A DNA stretch of 64,000 nucleotides from Runella zeae DSM 19591 (GTDB lineage Bacteria > Bacteroidota > Bacteroidia > Cytophagales > Spirosomataceae). Shown in pieces: positions 51,842-61,064 of this stretch (positions are counted from its first letter, which is position 1; every line of letters starts with the position of its first letter). The position numbers were made by a program, and so were the translations under genes. The stretch spans positions 186,001-250,000 of the forward strand of contig NZ_KE384037.1 in the NCBI RefSeq assembly GCF_000423565.1, in the 5' to 3' direction. The notes under the pieces were generated by a model. That model was not told the DNA's origin, searched no databases, and saw nothing but the letters and a program-made list of their open reading frames with translations.

Positions 51842-52645
51842 ATGATTCAACCACTTGCATACATACATCCTGAAGCAAAAATCGCTCATAATGTAGTCAT
51901 TGAACCCTTTGCGATTATCCACAAAGACGTCGAAATCGGTGAAGGTAGCTGGATAGGCTCGCATGCCGTTATCAATGAAGGATCCCGAATCGGAAAAAAT
52001 TGTAAGATTTTTTCAGGTGCCGTCATCTCCGCTATTCCTCAAGATCTCAAATTTAAAGGCGAATACACAGTTACCTATATTGGTGATAATACAACTATCC
52101 GAGAATATGTGACCATCAGCCGAGGGACCGAAGAGTATTGGAAAACCGAAATAGGCGCCAACTGCCTCATTATGGCCTATGCCCACGTAGCCCACGACTG
52201 CCGTATTGGCAACAATTGTATCATTGGCAATACAGTTCAGCTAGCAGGGCATGTTCATATTGGTGATTGGGCGATTATAAGTGCGGCAAGTTTGATTCAT
52301 CAATTCAGCAAAATTGGTGCTCATGCTATGGTATCTGGCGCATCTTTAGTAAGAAAAGATGTACCACCTTTCACCAAGGCAGCCCGAGAACCTCTCTCAT
52401 ACGCTGGTGTCAACTCCATCGGTCTAAGAAGAAGAGGATATAGCAATCAACAAATCAATGAAATTCAGGAGGTGTACCGCTATATCTATTTGAGAGGCCT
52501 CAACAATACAGAAGCTTTAGAGCAGATTGAAATTGAGTTGCCTTCTTCTATCGAACGGGACGAAATCGTTAATTTTATTCGTAATTCAGAAAGAGGTATC
52601 ATCAAAGCGCCTAACAGTAGTCATTCTGACGCTAACGACGATTAA
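51842..52645 (+). CDS. lpxA: UDP-N-acetylglucosamine acyltransferase
   Basis: A 267-residue trimeric left-handed beta-helix enzyme that acylates UDP-GlcNAc in the first step of lipid A synthesis. Hexapeptide repeats begin at IHPEAKIAHNVVIEPFAIIH; the catalytic His is in MAYAHVAHDCRIG; the segment GVNSIGLRRRGYSNQQINEI is the start of the C-terminal helical domain. Length fits (E. coli 262). It ends the lpxD-lpxC/fabZ-lpxA cluster and is followed by a strong terminator. Confidence 0.97.
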   Translation: MIQPLAYIHPEAKIAHNVVIEPFAIIHKDVEIGEGSWIGSHAVINEGSRIGKNCKIFSGAVISAIPQDLKFKGEYTVTYIGDNTTIREYVTISRGTEEYWKTEIGANCLIMAYAHVAHDCRIGNNCIIGNTVQLAGHVHIGDWAIISAASLIHQFSKIGAHAMVSGASLVRKDVPPFTKAAREPLSYAGVNSIGLRRRGYSNQQINEIQEVYRYIYLRGLNNTEALEQIEIELPSSIERDEIVNFIRNSERGIIKAPNSSHSDANDD

Positions 52646-53053
52646 AAATAGATGCTTTCTTATCCCAAAATCCCCAACAGAAGCTTTGACAGCGTCGTTG
52701 GGGATTTTTTTATGTAGAGGACATAAAACAATGGAGAGCTATCTCCTAACGTTATTGTTTTATTACCAAAAATTGTAACATTTCAATAAGAGCTACTTAA
52801 TTTTGTAACCAACTGAATGTACTGAGGCATGTTAAGAATTAAATAAGCTCACTTTCAACTACTTCTGGCTTTAGAAACTTTTTAGAGCTTTCTACCAAAA
52901 CACCATTCTAAACTACTAATCCTTATGATAAATTATTTTTACTTACACCATATCACCCCCAAACATTTTAATGCTGCCAAACTTTATGTTAAAATATGAG
53001 TTTGAATCAGCAGAATTAAACCAAGGTTTCAACCTTTTTAATTTTAATGTTTC
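52646..53053. other. Intergenic region between lpxA and the first secreted paralogue
   Basis: Apart from the terminator at 52667-52712, this 408-bp AT-rich gap contains no credible gene. It should hold the promoter for the 53054 gene; no clear TAnnTTTG element with a -33 partner was found. Confidence 0.5.
52667..52712 (+). terminator. Intrinsic terminator after lpxA
   Basis: A 12-bp stem AAAATCCCCAAC (52667-52678) and GTTGGGGATTTT (52697-52708) with an 18-base loop, followed by more T residues, ends the lipid A operon. Confidence 0.85.
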
Positions 53054-55597
53054 ATGAAATATTGGTGGTGTTTTTGGTGGATAAGTATCGGAGCAATGTG
53101 GATACCTAAAGTCGTTAGAGCTGACGACAATGAACGGTATTTAGCCGTTTTGCTACTTAATCTTGACCGTAGAAACGACGTCGATTTGGACATACTCGAA
53201 GATGCCGTCAAAGCCGGCTGCAACGCCGTCCATCTTACTATTCATTGGGACCAAGTATATCCCAGCATTTCGTCGCAGCCCGACTGGCAAAAGTACGATG
53301 CCCAGATTGCACTAGCCCAAAAATTGGGGGTCAAGATTGCGCTAAGAATTTATTTAGGACGTAATGAGGGACGAATTCAGGGTTTTTGGACCGCAGACCA
53401 ACGACAGCATGACCAACAAGGCAAACCCTTAGTGGCGGGCTATGCAAGCACCTTTTTCTCCTATGCCCATCGCCCTTCGGTAGAAAAAGCGCGCGAGTTT
53501 ATCAAAGAAGTATGCCAACGCTACGTTGAGCTTCAAAAGCAAGGCAAAATATCTTGGGTCTCCGTGTGCTCTACTCCTACCCAAGAAACAGGCTATTATC
53601 ACGAAAACAACCCCAACGGCAGCCCCTACGCTACGGTATTTGACTATTCCCCTTCGATGAAAGACGAGTTTAAAATCTGGGCAAGCAGGAAGTATCAAAA
53701 AATCGCTCGTTTGAATGTAGCTTGGCAAACTCAATACAATGGTTTTGAAGAGGTTGTGCCTCCTACTTCTCTCAAAAACCGAGACCAGATATTTTGGGGA
53801 GATGCAGGCAAAGATTGGTATGTTTTTAGACATGCTATTTTCAAGCAATTTATTGAACAAACTACCCAAACCATCAAATCGGTACATCCTCACTATCGGG
53901 TTATTACAGATTTTGGTTCTGTTTTTGATCAGCTGAGTACAGTTTGTGGAAGTTTGGCATTTCGGGACTTAAATCTTACCACCGATGGCGTCAAAATCAA
54001 CGATGACGTACACTATGACCACCGTTTTTCAATCGATGTTTTGAGGAGCAATGTATTACCAGGGCAATGGGTTCTGAACGAAGTTTTCCCAGATTTCAGA
54101 CAAGGCCAAGAGCCAGTTGTCAAACAGATTGACGAGAATTTTGCCCACGGTGCCCGCTGGATTAGTATCGTGATTGGGACTCGGAATATTTTAGAGCAAA
54201 TGCGCCCTATCATTCAAAAAGCCGTTCCTAAATGGTTACAAGTTCCCTTTACGCCGCCCCAAGCTAAGTCCTTCATGACTTATAACCTGTCTCAGGTGTT
54301 AGAGTTTGGGTATTTCAGTGGGGGAGTCTACAGCGAATGGAGCAACAAAGCAGGACCAGCGTCTAATCGTCAGCCCGTCGAAATTCGGATGGTAGAAGAC
54401 CTGCTCGCTGATTCGCTCAGAGGTTCTATCAATAGGCACCCATTCGTCAAAAATGCCCTTCCGACCAAAACCATAAGAGTAAATAGTTCTTTTTCTTACA
54501 AACTTAGCTCAGAAGTATTTGGAGATTTGGATGGACTGATTAGTAGCGTAGAGGCTATTAATTTACCCAATTGGCTTTCGTTTCAAGGAGGAGTTTTTAG
54601 GGGAATTCCTCCTCAGATTGGGACTTATAGTTTTACACTAAAAGCTACCGACGACGATGGTGCTAGCATTGAGACCCCTTTTACCATCATGGTCAACGAA
54701 GTAGGAGTTCTCAATCGCCCTCCTACTGTTAAAAAACCATACCCCGAAGCGATTGGACTCTACAAGCAGCCGCTGATTTTCACCATAAAAGATAGTATTT
54801 TTATGGATAGCGATGGCTTCATAAGTCGGATTGAAATAGAAGGACTACCCCCATGGGCTCAATACCGAAACGGCGAAATCCGAGGATTAGCAGATACCGT
54901 AGGCGTATACTTAGTGATGCTCCGCGCCTATGATGACGAAGAAGCCATGGTTTCTACGACGCTCAAAATTAGTATTAACTACCCCACTGTTCTTTTTGAT
55001 TTAATCAAAGCAGGCCGCCCAGGAGAGCGTATTTTACTAAAAAGATTAAGACCAAACGATCGTCTTTTAGAGCATGAGTTACCGCCTTTTATCAATGTTT
55101 ATTCTTCATGCGACGCTATCTTTGACACCTTCGTATTAGAACTTACTGGAAGTCAATCACGCACAGTGTACACGGATCGTTCTCCTTTTTCACTTTATGA
55201 AGGAGATTTAGGCATGCCTGCGATTGCGGGCAAGTATGCTTTGAAGGGTACCGCTTATTTTAAGAAAGACCTTATTGCATCCACTATCTACGAATTTGAA
55301 ATATTACCCACTGACCCTACCACTCGCCTTCCAACCGAAATCGATGATTGGTCTGTATATCCCAATCCTGCGCTCGACTTTATCAATATCAAATTACCAG
55401 TAGGCAAAACCTCTCCCCCTATTCGGCTTGTCAGTTTGCTAGGGGCAGAGATAGGAGTACCTGAAAGAGCTATTTTTAGAAGCGAAGGCTTGATTTCGCT
55501 TAATTTACGCCAATTAAAGCTCGCACCGGGTATGTATCTTTTAAAATTACAAACTGAAGATGCCACTTGGCGAACCTTCAAAGTGATAAAACAATAA
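53054..55597 (+). CDS. Secreted glycosidase-like protein with two Ig/cadherin-like repeats and T9SS sorting tail (paralogue A)
   Basis: An 847-residue secreted protein. Signal peptide (ending VVRADD); N-terminal TIM-barrel-like domain (~25-420) resembling GH42/GH-A beta-glycosidases, with paired glutamates Glu178 (STPTQETGYYHEN) and Glu343 (WVLNEVFPDF) as likely catalytic residues; two cadherin/dystroglycan-like Ig repeats of about 90 residues (FSYKLSSEVFGDLDGLI and FTIKDSIFMDSDGFI begin them); and a C-terminal sorting domain (WSVYPNPALDFINIKL to GMYLLKLQTE). Export and surface attachment through T9SS, using the PorU/PorV pair encoded 30 kb away, is expected. The substrate is unknown. A paralogue follows 2 bp later. 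Confidence 0.88.
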   Translation: MKYWWCFWWISIGAMWIPKVVRADDNERYLAVLLLNLDRRNDVDLDILEDAVKAGCNAVHLTIHWDQVYPSISSQPDWQKYDAQIALAQKLGVKIALRIYLGRNEGRIQGFWTADQRQHDQQGKPLVAGYASTFFSYAHRPSVEKAREFIKEVCQRYVELQKQGKISWVSVCSTPTQETGYYHENNPNGSPYATVFDYSPSMKDEFKIWASRKYQKIARLNVAWQTQYNGFEEVVPPTSLKNRDQIFWGDAGKDWYVFRHAIFKQFIEQTTQTIKSVHPHYRVITDFGSVFDQLSTVCGSLAFRDLNLTTDGVKINDDVHYDHRFSIDVLRSNVLPGQWVLNEVFPDFRQGQEPVVKQIDENFAHGARWISIVIGTRNILEQMRPIIQKAVPKWLQVPFTPPQAKSFMTYNLSQVLEFGYFSGGVYSEWSNKAGPASNRQPVEIRMVEDLLADSLRGSINRHPFVKNALPTKTIRVNSSFSYKLSSEVFGDLDGLISSVEAINLPNWLSFQGGVFRGIPPQIGTYSFTLKATDDDGASIETPFTIMVNEVGVLNRPPTVKKPYPEAIGLYKQPLIFTIKDSIFMDSDGFISRIEIEGLPPWAQYRNGEIRGLADTVGVYLVMLRAYDDEEAMVSTTLKISINYPTVLFDLIKAGRPGERILLKRLRPNDRLLEHELPPFINVYSSCDAIFDTFVLELTGSQSRTVYTDRSPFSLYEGDLGMPAIAGKYALKGTAYFKKDLIASTIYEFEILPTDPTTRLPTEIDDWSVYPNPALDFINIKLPVGKTSPPIRLVSLLGAEIGVPERAIFRSEGLISLNLRQLKLAPGMYLLKLQTEDATWRTFKVIKQ

Positions 55598-55599
55598 AT

Positions 55600-58500
55600 A
55601 TGACTCGCAAAAGCTTTATATACCCTATCAATTTTTGTATCCTAATACTTTTGTGGGGGGCGGTTAGTATACTTGCGCCCAATGTCGTTGCCCAAAACAG
55701 TGACCAACAACGCTACGTTGGCCTTCAGCTGCTCAATTTGGACCCTAGTCCCGAAGCCGGTCTGGACATCATTGAGGCTTCTATTCAAAACGGATGTAAC
55801 CTAGTGGCTCTTACTATTCAATGGGATGAAGTTTATAAAACCGCCACTTCTGCGGGAGATTGGCGACAATACGACCGTCAAATAGAATATATCGCTAAGA
55901 CCAACGCTAAAATCGCCTTGCGAATCATGGTAAATCGGCTCAGTTACCGATTAGACGGTTTTTGGACTGCCGACGAAACTATGAAAGATGACTTGGGAAG
56001 ACCTCTCAATGGTGTTTATAGCCGTACTTGCTTTAGTTTTGCCCATCAGCCTACGGTCGAGAAAGCCCAACGTTTTATCCAAGAGGTATGCCAACGCTAC
56101 AATACTTACCAACAGCAAGGCAAAATTTTGTATGTTTCGTTTGGGAATTTGCCAACCCAAGAATTAGGTTTCTCGCATGAAAATCAATTTGGCAACGATA
56201 AAGCCTATCTTGCCTGTTATGATTATTCTACCTCTTCTATCTCAGCCTATCGCCAATGGGCGCAAGCGCGTTACAAAACCATAAATAAGCTGAACTATCA
56301 TTGCAAAACCAAATTTACGTCGTTTCAGACGCTACTTCCCCCCAATACATCTTATAATCCGCTACCTGCTTTTCGACAAAAATCTGGAAAAGATTGGTAT
56401 ATTTTTTTACATTCTCAACTTAAAACTTTTATCAATACAACCATCGGCAAAGTCAAAGAGATCAACAATAGTTACAAAATCGTCAATGAGTTTGGGACAG
56501 TCACCGACGATTTTTCGGCTATGCTTGTATCCTATGCCTTCAAAGATTTAGGCCAACTCGCCGACGGCAACAAAGTACACAATGACCCCTACTATAATCA
56601 CCGCTGGATTACGGACGTAATGCGCTCAAACTCTACCAATAAGTGGATTCTAAACGAAGTGTTTTACTACTCTCAAACTCCCACGGATCGCTTAATTCGT
56701 CAATTTGACGAATGCTTTGAACACGGCTGTAAAATAGTGACTTTTGTAGTAGGAGCAGTAGAGCCTGCGTCAATGCAGCTATTGAGAAACATATCTCAAA
56801 AATGGCTCAATGCTCCTCTCAATGCTATTCAGGCTTCTCGCGAGATTCCTTATACCCTCACCGAAGCCTTGGATTTTTCGCTGACCAACAACCAGAAAAA
56901 ATGGCAGGAACAATATGCACAAAATGCCTCTCCTATCCACATTCCTTTGACCGAAGATATTTTGAGTGAGGAATATTGGCGTCCCTTAGCGGTCAATGTT
57001 CCTCCTATCGTATCACAACCAATCGGCAACCGCGCCACCAAACCCAAGAGAAGTTTCAACTATACCTTACCTAAAGAAGTATTTTCGGATCCAGACGGCG
57101 AAATTGTCAGAATCGAGGTGCTCGAAAAACCTCAGTGGCTTACCTTCTCCAACGGCGCATTTTCGGGCACTTCTCCTGAACAATTAGGCGACTACCAAAT
57201 CAAACTTAAGGCTACCGACGATGAAGGCGCAAGTGTAGAAACTACTTTTAAACTTTCGATTGTAAACGTTAACCAAAAACCCATTGTAAAAAATACTATC
57301 CCCGACTTTGAGTCACAGCTCGAACAATTAATCTATTATCAATTCTATGGGGATATTTTTGATGACCCTGACGGAACCATCGCCCGAATCCAAACTTTTG
57401 GACTTCGCCCGTGGATGACTTTTACCCCCAAAGATTTTTCGGCTTATCCGCGTGAGCAAGGTACTTTTACGATTACATTGAGGGGATATGATGAAGATAG
57501 TGCCTTTGTTGAAACTTCATTTAAGGTCAAAATTCTTAATCAGCTACCCATTGTAAAACAACCACTTCCCGTAAAGGACATTGGTATCAATCGGGCTTTT
57601 CGCTTCAAAATTCCTACTTCTATGTTTGCTGACCCTGACGGGCAAATCACCCAAATCAAGGCAGTAAACCTTCCTTCGTGGCTTACTTTCGACGCTCCAA
57701 CTACTACTTTAAGAGGTACTCCTACGCAGCTGGGAGAGTATCGGGTAGGCATTAGAGCTTATGACACCGTGGGAGATTCGGTACAAACCACCTTTGTTAT
57801 CAAAGTCACAGAGACTGGAACCCTCAATGCACCTCCTATTTTGAGGTACTCTATCCCAAATGCTCAATTGTTTATTACCCAACGATTTAATTATAAAATA
57901 GCCGATTCCCTTTTTTATGATACCAACGGGTATGTAGACCGAATAGAAGCACCTAATCTACCCTCATGGCTTACTTTTAAAAACAACGAACTCTCGGGGA
58001 TTGCCACGACGCCTGGGTTTTTTACGGTCACAATACGAGCCGTAGATGATGACGAAACATCTACTAGCACGACTTTTCAAATAGAAGTAAAACAAGCCAA
58101 ACTGAGTTTTGAACTCATACAAGCAGGCAAGGTCGGAACACGGGTAAAAATAAGGGATTTAAAAAACAATGATATCTTAACTGAAAATGCCCTCCCTCCG
58201 CGTATCACCATTTACGCAAATAGCGAAACCCTCGCGTCAAAAGTAGACTTCTCACTACGTGGGCCGTATCAAAAAAACTTTACCGCTACTCGTTTTCCAT
58301 TTGCTTTATTTGACGAAGAAACGGGCTTTATGCCCATTGCGGGGCGTTATTTGCTGGAAGCTATCGCCTACAATGACTCTGTCAAGGTTAGTTCCGCCCA
58401 AATTTGGTTTACTGTCACTGCCAGCCAAGTTCTCTCCGAGTGGCAAGTCTACCCTAATCCTTTTGAAAGTGTATGTAATATCAAGCTTCCTACGGGAATA

Positions 58501-58695
58501 GACCCACAACATCTTCAATATCAACTAGTAAGTACTTCTGGCCAAGTGATTAAGTTGAGTGCTAGTGTTATCACCATTGTCGACGATGTCGCTTATATCA
58601 ACGTAGCTTCTCTAAGCTTGCCATCGGGTACTTATGTTTTAGGAGTCTATGACAAAGAAAAGAAAATAAAGTCGATTAAAGTCCTCAAACGCTAA
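55600..58695 (+). CDS. Secreted glycosidase-like protein with four Ig/cadherin-like repeats and T9SS sorting tail (paralogue B)
   Basis: The start is ATG 55600, 2 bp after the stop of paralogue A; a longer frame from 55567 overlaps that gene and lacks a signal. The 1031 residues include a signal peptide (ending VVAQNSDQ), an N-terminal domain like that of A with Glu188 (NLPTQELGFSHEN) and Glu353 (WILNEVFYYS) at the same positions, four Ig-like repeats (~470-870; FADPDGQITQIKAVNLPSWL is a representative) and a sorting tail (WQVYPNPFESVCNIKL). The N-terminal domains are clearly homologous in order and spacing, so this is a tandem duplication with extra repeats. Function beyond probable glycan hydrolysis is unknown. 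Confidence 0.88.
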   Translation: MTRKSFIYPINFCILILLWGAVSILAPNVVAQNSDQQRYVGLQLLNLDPSPEAGLDIIEASIQNGCNLVALTIQWDEVYKTATSAGDWRQYDRQIEYIAKTNAKIALRIMVNRLSYRLDGFWTADETMKDDLGRPLNGVYSRTCFSFAHQPTVEKAQRFIQEVCQRYNTYQQQGKILYVSFGNLPTQELGFSHENQFGNDKAYLACYDYSTSSISAYRQWAQARYKTINKLNYHCKTKFTSFQTLLPPNTSYNPLPAFRQKSGKDWYIFLHSQLKTFINTTIGKVKEINNSYKIVNEFGTVTDDFSAMLVSYAFKDLGQLADGNKVHNDPYYNHRWITDVMRSNSTNKWILNEVFYYSQTPTDRLIRQFDECFEHGCKIVTFVVGAVEPASMQLLRNISQKWLNAPLNAIQASREIPYTLTEALDFSLTNNQKKWQEQYAQNASPIHIPLTEDILSEEYWRPLAVNVPPIVSQPIGNRATKPKRSFNYTLPKEVFSDPDGEIVRIEVLEKPQWLTFSNGAFSGTSPEQLGDYQIKLKATDDEGASVETTFKLSIVNVNQKPIVKNTIPDFESQLEQLIYYQFYGDIFDDPDGTIARIQTFGLRPWMTFTPKDFSAYPREQGTFTITLRGYDEDSAFVETSFKVKILNQLPIVKQPLPVKDIGINRAFRFKIPTSMFADPDGQITQIKAVNLPSWLTFDAPTTTLRGTPTQLGEYRVGIRAYDTVGDSVQTTFVIKVTETGTLNAPPILRYSIPNAQLFITQRFNYKIADSLFYDTNGYVDRIEAPNLPSWLTFKNNELSGIATTPGFFTVTIRAVDDDETSTSTTFQIEVKQAKLSFELIQAGKVGTRVKIRDLKNNDILTENALPPRITIYANSETLASKVDFSLRGPYQKNFTATRFPFALFDEETGFMPIAGRYLLEAIAYNDSVKVSSAQIWFTVTASQVLSEWQVYPNPFESVCNIKLPTGIDPQHLQYQLVSTSGQVIKLSASVITIVDDVAYINVASLSLPSGTYVLGVYDKEKKIKSIKVLKR

Positions 58696-58782
58696 CAAAC
58701 ATTCTTTCTAGAACCAAACTTCCGTAAATGTATGCCCATTAACTAATACATCACTTTTTTTTAATTTTGGCATACTTTTTGA

Positions 58783-58808
58783 GGGTTAGCAAACTAGATT
58801 GCTAACCC
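58783..58808. promoter_or_regulatory. 10-bp perfect inverted repeat before the SGNH gene
   Basis: GGGTTAGCAA (58783-58792) and TTGCTAACCC (58799-58808) with a 6-base spacer lie 15 bp before the SGNH start codon and 88 bp after the paralogue B stop. It could be an operator, attenuator hairpin or terminator lacking a T run. Confidence 0.6.
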
Positions 58809-58823
58809 ATAATATTTACGGAC

Positions 58824-59831
58824 ATGATTAAGTTCATCAAAATAGGCATTATTTGGTCTTTGTTCTTTCTTACTTATAATGGATTTTCACAGGTTCCAGG
58901 AGATTGCAATAATATTAAGTGCCCTATTATTACTGTCCGAGTAATCAAAGGGGTAGCGCCTCCTCCCCCTGATACTACTACAATTGTACCAAGCCCTTTT
59001 ATCAACTTAGAAAGTGGATTGTACCCTTTCAATACAAACATCGATTTTTTATCATCGACAGTACAAAAAAACATCAGTACTAATAATACAACCTTAATAA
59101 CAGAATACAAATGGGATTATGAGTCCGATTGGAATACAGGTGAACAGACAAAATTAAAAAAATCAGGGACTCTTTCTGTACGAAATAGGATAGGGAACAA
59201 AACCTCTGAAATCAAAACTTTCAACTTCAATATTTATTATAATAAAGTAATAATTGCAGGAAACAGTATAACCCAACATGGCCCATACGAACCTATAGGT
59301 TGGACTGGAGACTGGGGAATGGCCGCTTCTGCTGCTGACAAAGATTATAAATCTATTTTAGAAAACTATCTTAAAATCAATAACCCTAGTCTTACTACAA
59401 GGGTATTTCCTACCGCTCGTATCGAACACGATTTTCTTAATTATGACTTTGAACAAGCTGAAAAAGATTTTGGAGATAGTTTTAGAGAAAGTGATTTAGT
59501 CATCATTCGCTTAGGCGAAAACAACAAAGATTGGCAAATTCCGGGTAGTACTTACAAATCCGTTATGATTAGATACATCAATATGATAAAGCAGCATCCT
59601 AATGCGCGAGTTGTGATTACGAGTACATTTTGGCGAGATTATCCCAATACAGATGCCGTCTTAAGAGAGATTGCCCTCGAAAATGGCTATGATTGGGTAA
59701 GTTTGGAAGCAATTGGCAACGATAGCACTAACTACGCCTACGGCCTTTTCACCAATGCAGACGTAGCACGACATCCAAACGATAAAGGTATGAAAGCAAT
59801 TGCCGATGCCATATACGAAAAAGTTAAGTAA
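58824..59831 (+). CDS. SGNH/GDSL-type hydrolase, exported
   Basis: A 335-residue protein with a signal peptide (MIKFIKIGIIWSLFFLTYNG FSQ region), a beta-rich N-terminal part (~25-135) and an SGNH hydrolase domain: block I has VIIAGNSITQHGP (Ser), block III is RLGENNKDW and block V is DVARHPNDKGM with the Asp-x-x-His pair. This fits carbohydrate esterases or acetylhydrolases. No T9SS sorting domain was seen. It follows two glycosidase-like genes and precedes an O-acyltransferase, suggesting that the cluster adds and removes acyl groups on a surface glycan (inference). Confidence 0.85.
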   Translation: MIKFIKIGIIWSLFFLTYNGFSQVPGDCNNIKCPIITVRVIKGVAPPPPDTTTIVPSPFINLESGLYPFNTNIDFLSSTVQKNISTNNTTLITEYKWDYESDWNTGEQTKLKKSGTLSVRNRIGNKTSEIKTFNFNIYYNKVIIAGNSITQHGPYEPIGWTGDWGMAASAADKDYKSILENYLKINNPSLTTRVFPTARIEHDFLNYDFEQAEKDFGDSFRESDLVIIRLGENNKDWQIPGSTYKSVMIRYINMIKQHPNARVVITSTFWRDYPNTDAVLREIALENGYDWVSLEAIGNDSTNYAYGLFTNADVARHPNDKGMKAIADAIYEKVK

Positions 59832-60007
59832 ATAATCATTGGTACATTTTACTTTTATAAGTAAATAGGCGATTATTAAATCTTATCACGCTGACATAAA
59901 GGCAAATACCTCTATCATATCAACGTGTAAAATCTTTGATTAATATGCCTAATGTGAATTTTTATCCCAAAATTCATCGCTTACAAAAGTAAAATGATAC
60001 ATCCTTA

Positions 60008-61054
60008 ATGAAGCAAACAAACAACTTTGACTTTTTACGGTTTTTTGCCGCATCTCTTGTAATTGTTGGTCATGTATATCCACTCAATGCACGCCCAGAT
60101 GCTATCGAAGTAGGCAGTTTAGGGCTTTTTCCCTCAGGTCATATCGCGGTATGTATCTTTTTTGTAATAAGCGGCTACTTAATAATACAAAGTGGTCTTA
60201 AAACGGCCTCTATATTTTCTTATCTATCAAAGCGGGTCTTAAGAATAATACCCGGCCTGTTTGTTTCGCTTTTATTCGTGATATTTATCATTGGCCCCAT
60301 CAATACCACCCTTTCACTTCCTGAGTATTTTGGTAATATTCGTACTTATTACTTTTTAGATCATATCAAGTTGTATCCTATTTATCATGATACATTGCCC
60401 GGAGTATTTGAATCAAACCCCCATAAAAGTCCTAACGGCTCACTATGGACACTTCCCTATGAGTTTACTATGTATCTTTTTGTGATATTGGTGGTGTTTT
60501 TATATCGAAACAAATGGCATTGGTTTCTCATCAGTTTTAGCTGTTTTTTCTTATTTTTTTGCTTTTATCACCCTTATTTCCAAGGTGATAAACAACTCAT
60601 GTTTATTAATTTAAACATATTTCACTTAGTAGATTTTGGGATTTATTTTGTATTGGGAATGTTGTTTTACATTTATCAAGACAAAATCCCTTTACATTGG
60701 GCAGGAGCTATATCGGCCATAGTCTTATGGCTAGGCTTGTACCCTATTGCCCAAGCAGGTTATATCCCTTTAGTAGCTATCACTTGGGCTAGATACTTTA
60801 GCATTGGTTACTTGGTTATGTATTTTGCTTTTTTGAAAGGACCGCTCAACAATTTTGGCAAAAACGGTGATTATTCTTACGGCATATACATTTATGCTTT
60901 CCCGATTCAGCAAACTATTGTTCATTTTTGGGGCGCGACCATGCCTTCGTATCAACAAATACTCTTAGCATTTGTCTTTGTGTTACCACTAGCATGGATG
61001 TCATGGCATTTCGTAGAAAATCCTTCCCTCAAATACAAATCCTTTTTTAAATAA
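60008..61054 (+). CDS. Membrane O-acyltransferase (acyltransferase 3 family)
   Basis: A 348-residue protein with about 10 membrane helices. The motif FDFLRFFAASLVIVGHVYPL at the N terminus contains the Arg and catalytic His of the OafA/YrhL family, and the C terminus ends in WHFVENPSLKYKS, as in family members. These enzymes transfer acetyl or other acyl groups to surface polysaccharides or peptidoglycan from the cytoplasmic side. It is preceded by a 176-bp AT-rich gap and ends 10 bp from the convergent cysM stop. Confidence 0.93.
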   Translation: MKQTNNFDFLRFFAASLVIVGHVYPLNARPDAIEVGSLGLFPSGHIAVCIFFVISGYLIIQSGLKTASIFSYLSKRVLRIIPGLFVSLLFVIFIIGPINTTLSLPEYFGNIRTYYFLDHIKLYPIYHDTLPGVFESNPHKSPNGSLWTLPYEFTMYLFVILVVFLYRNKWHWFLISFSCFFLFFCFYHPYFQGDKQLMFINLNIFHLVDFGIYFVLGMLFYIYQDKIPLHWAGAISAIVLWLGLYPIAQAGYIPLVAITWARYFSIGYLVMYFAFLKGPLNNFGKNGDYSYGIYIYAFPIQQTIVHFWGATMPSYQQILLAFVFVLPLAWMSWHFVENPSLKYKSFFK

Positions 61055-61064
61055 ACTCATTCGA

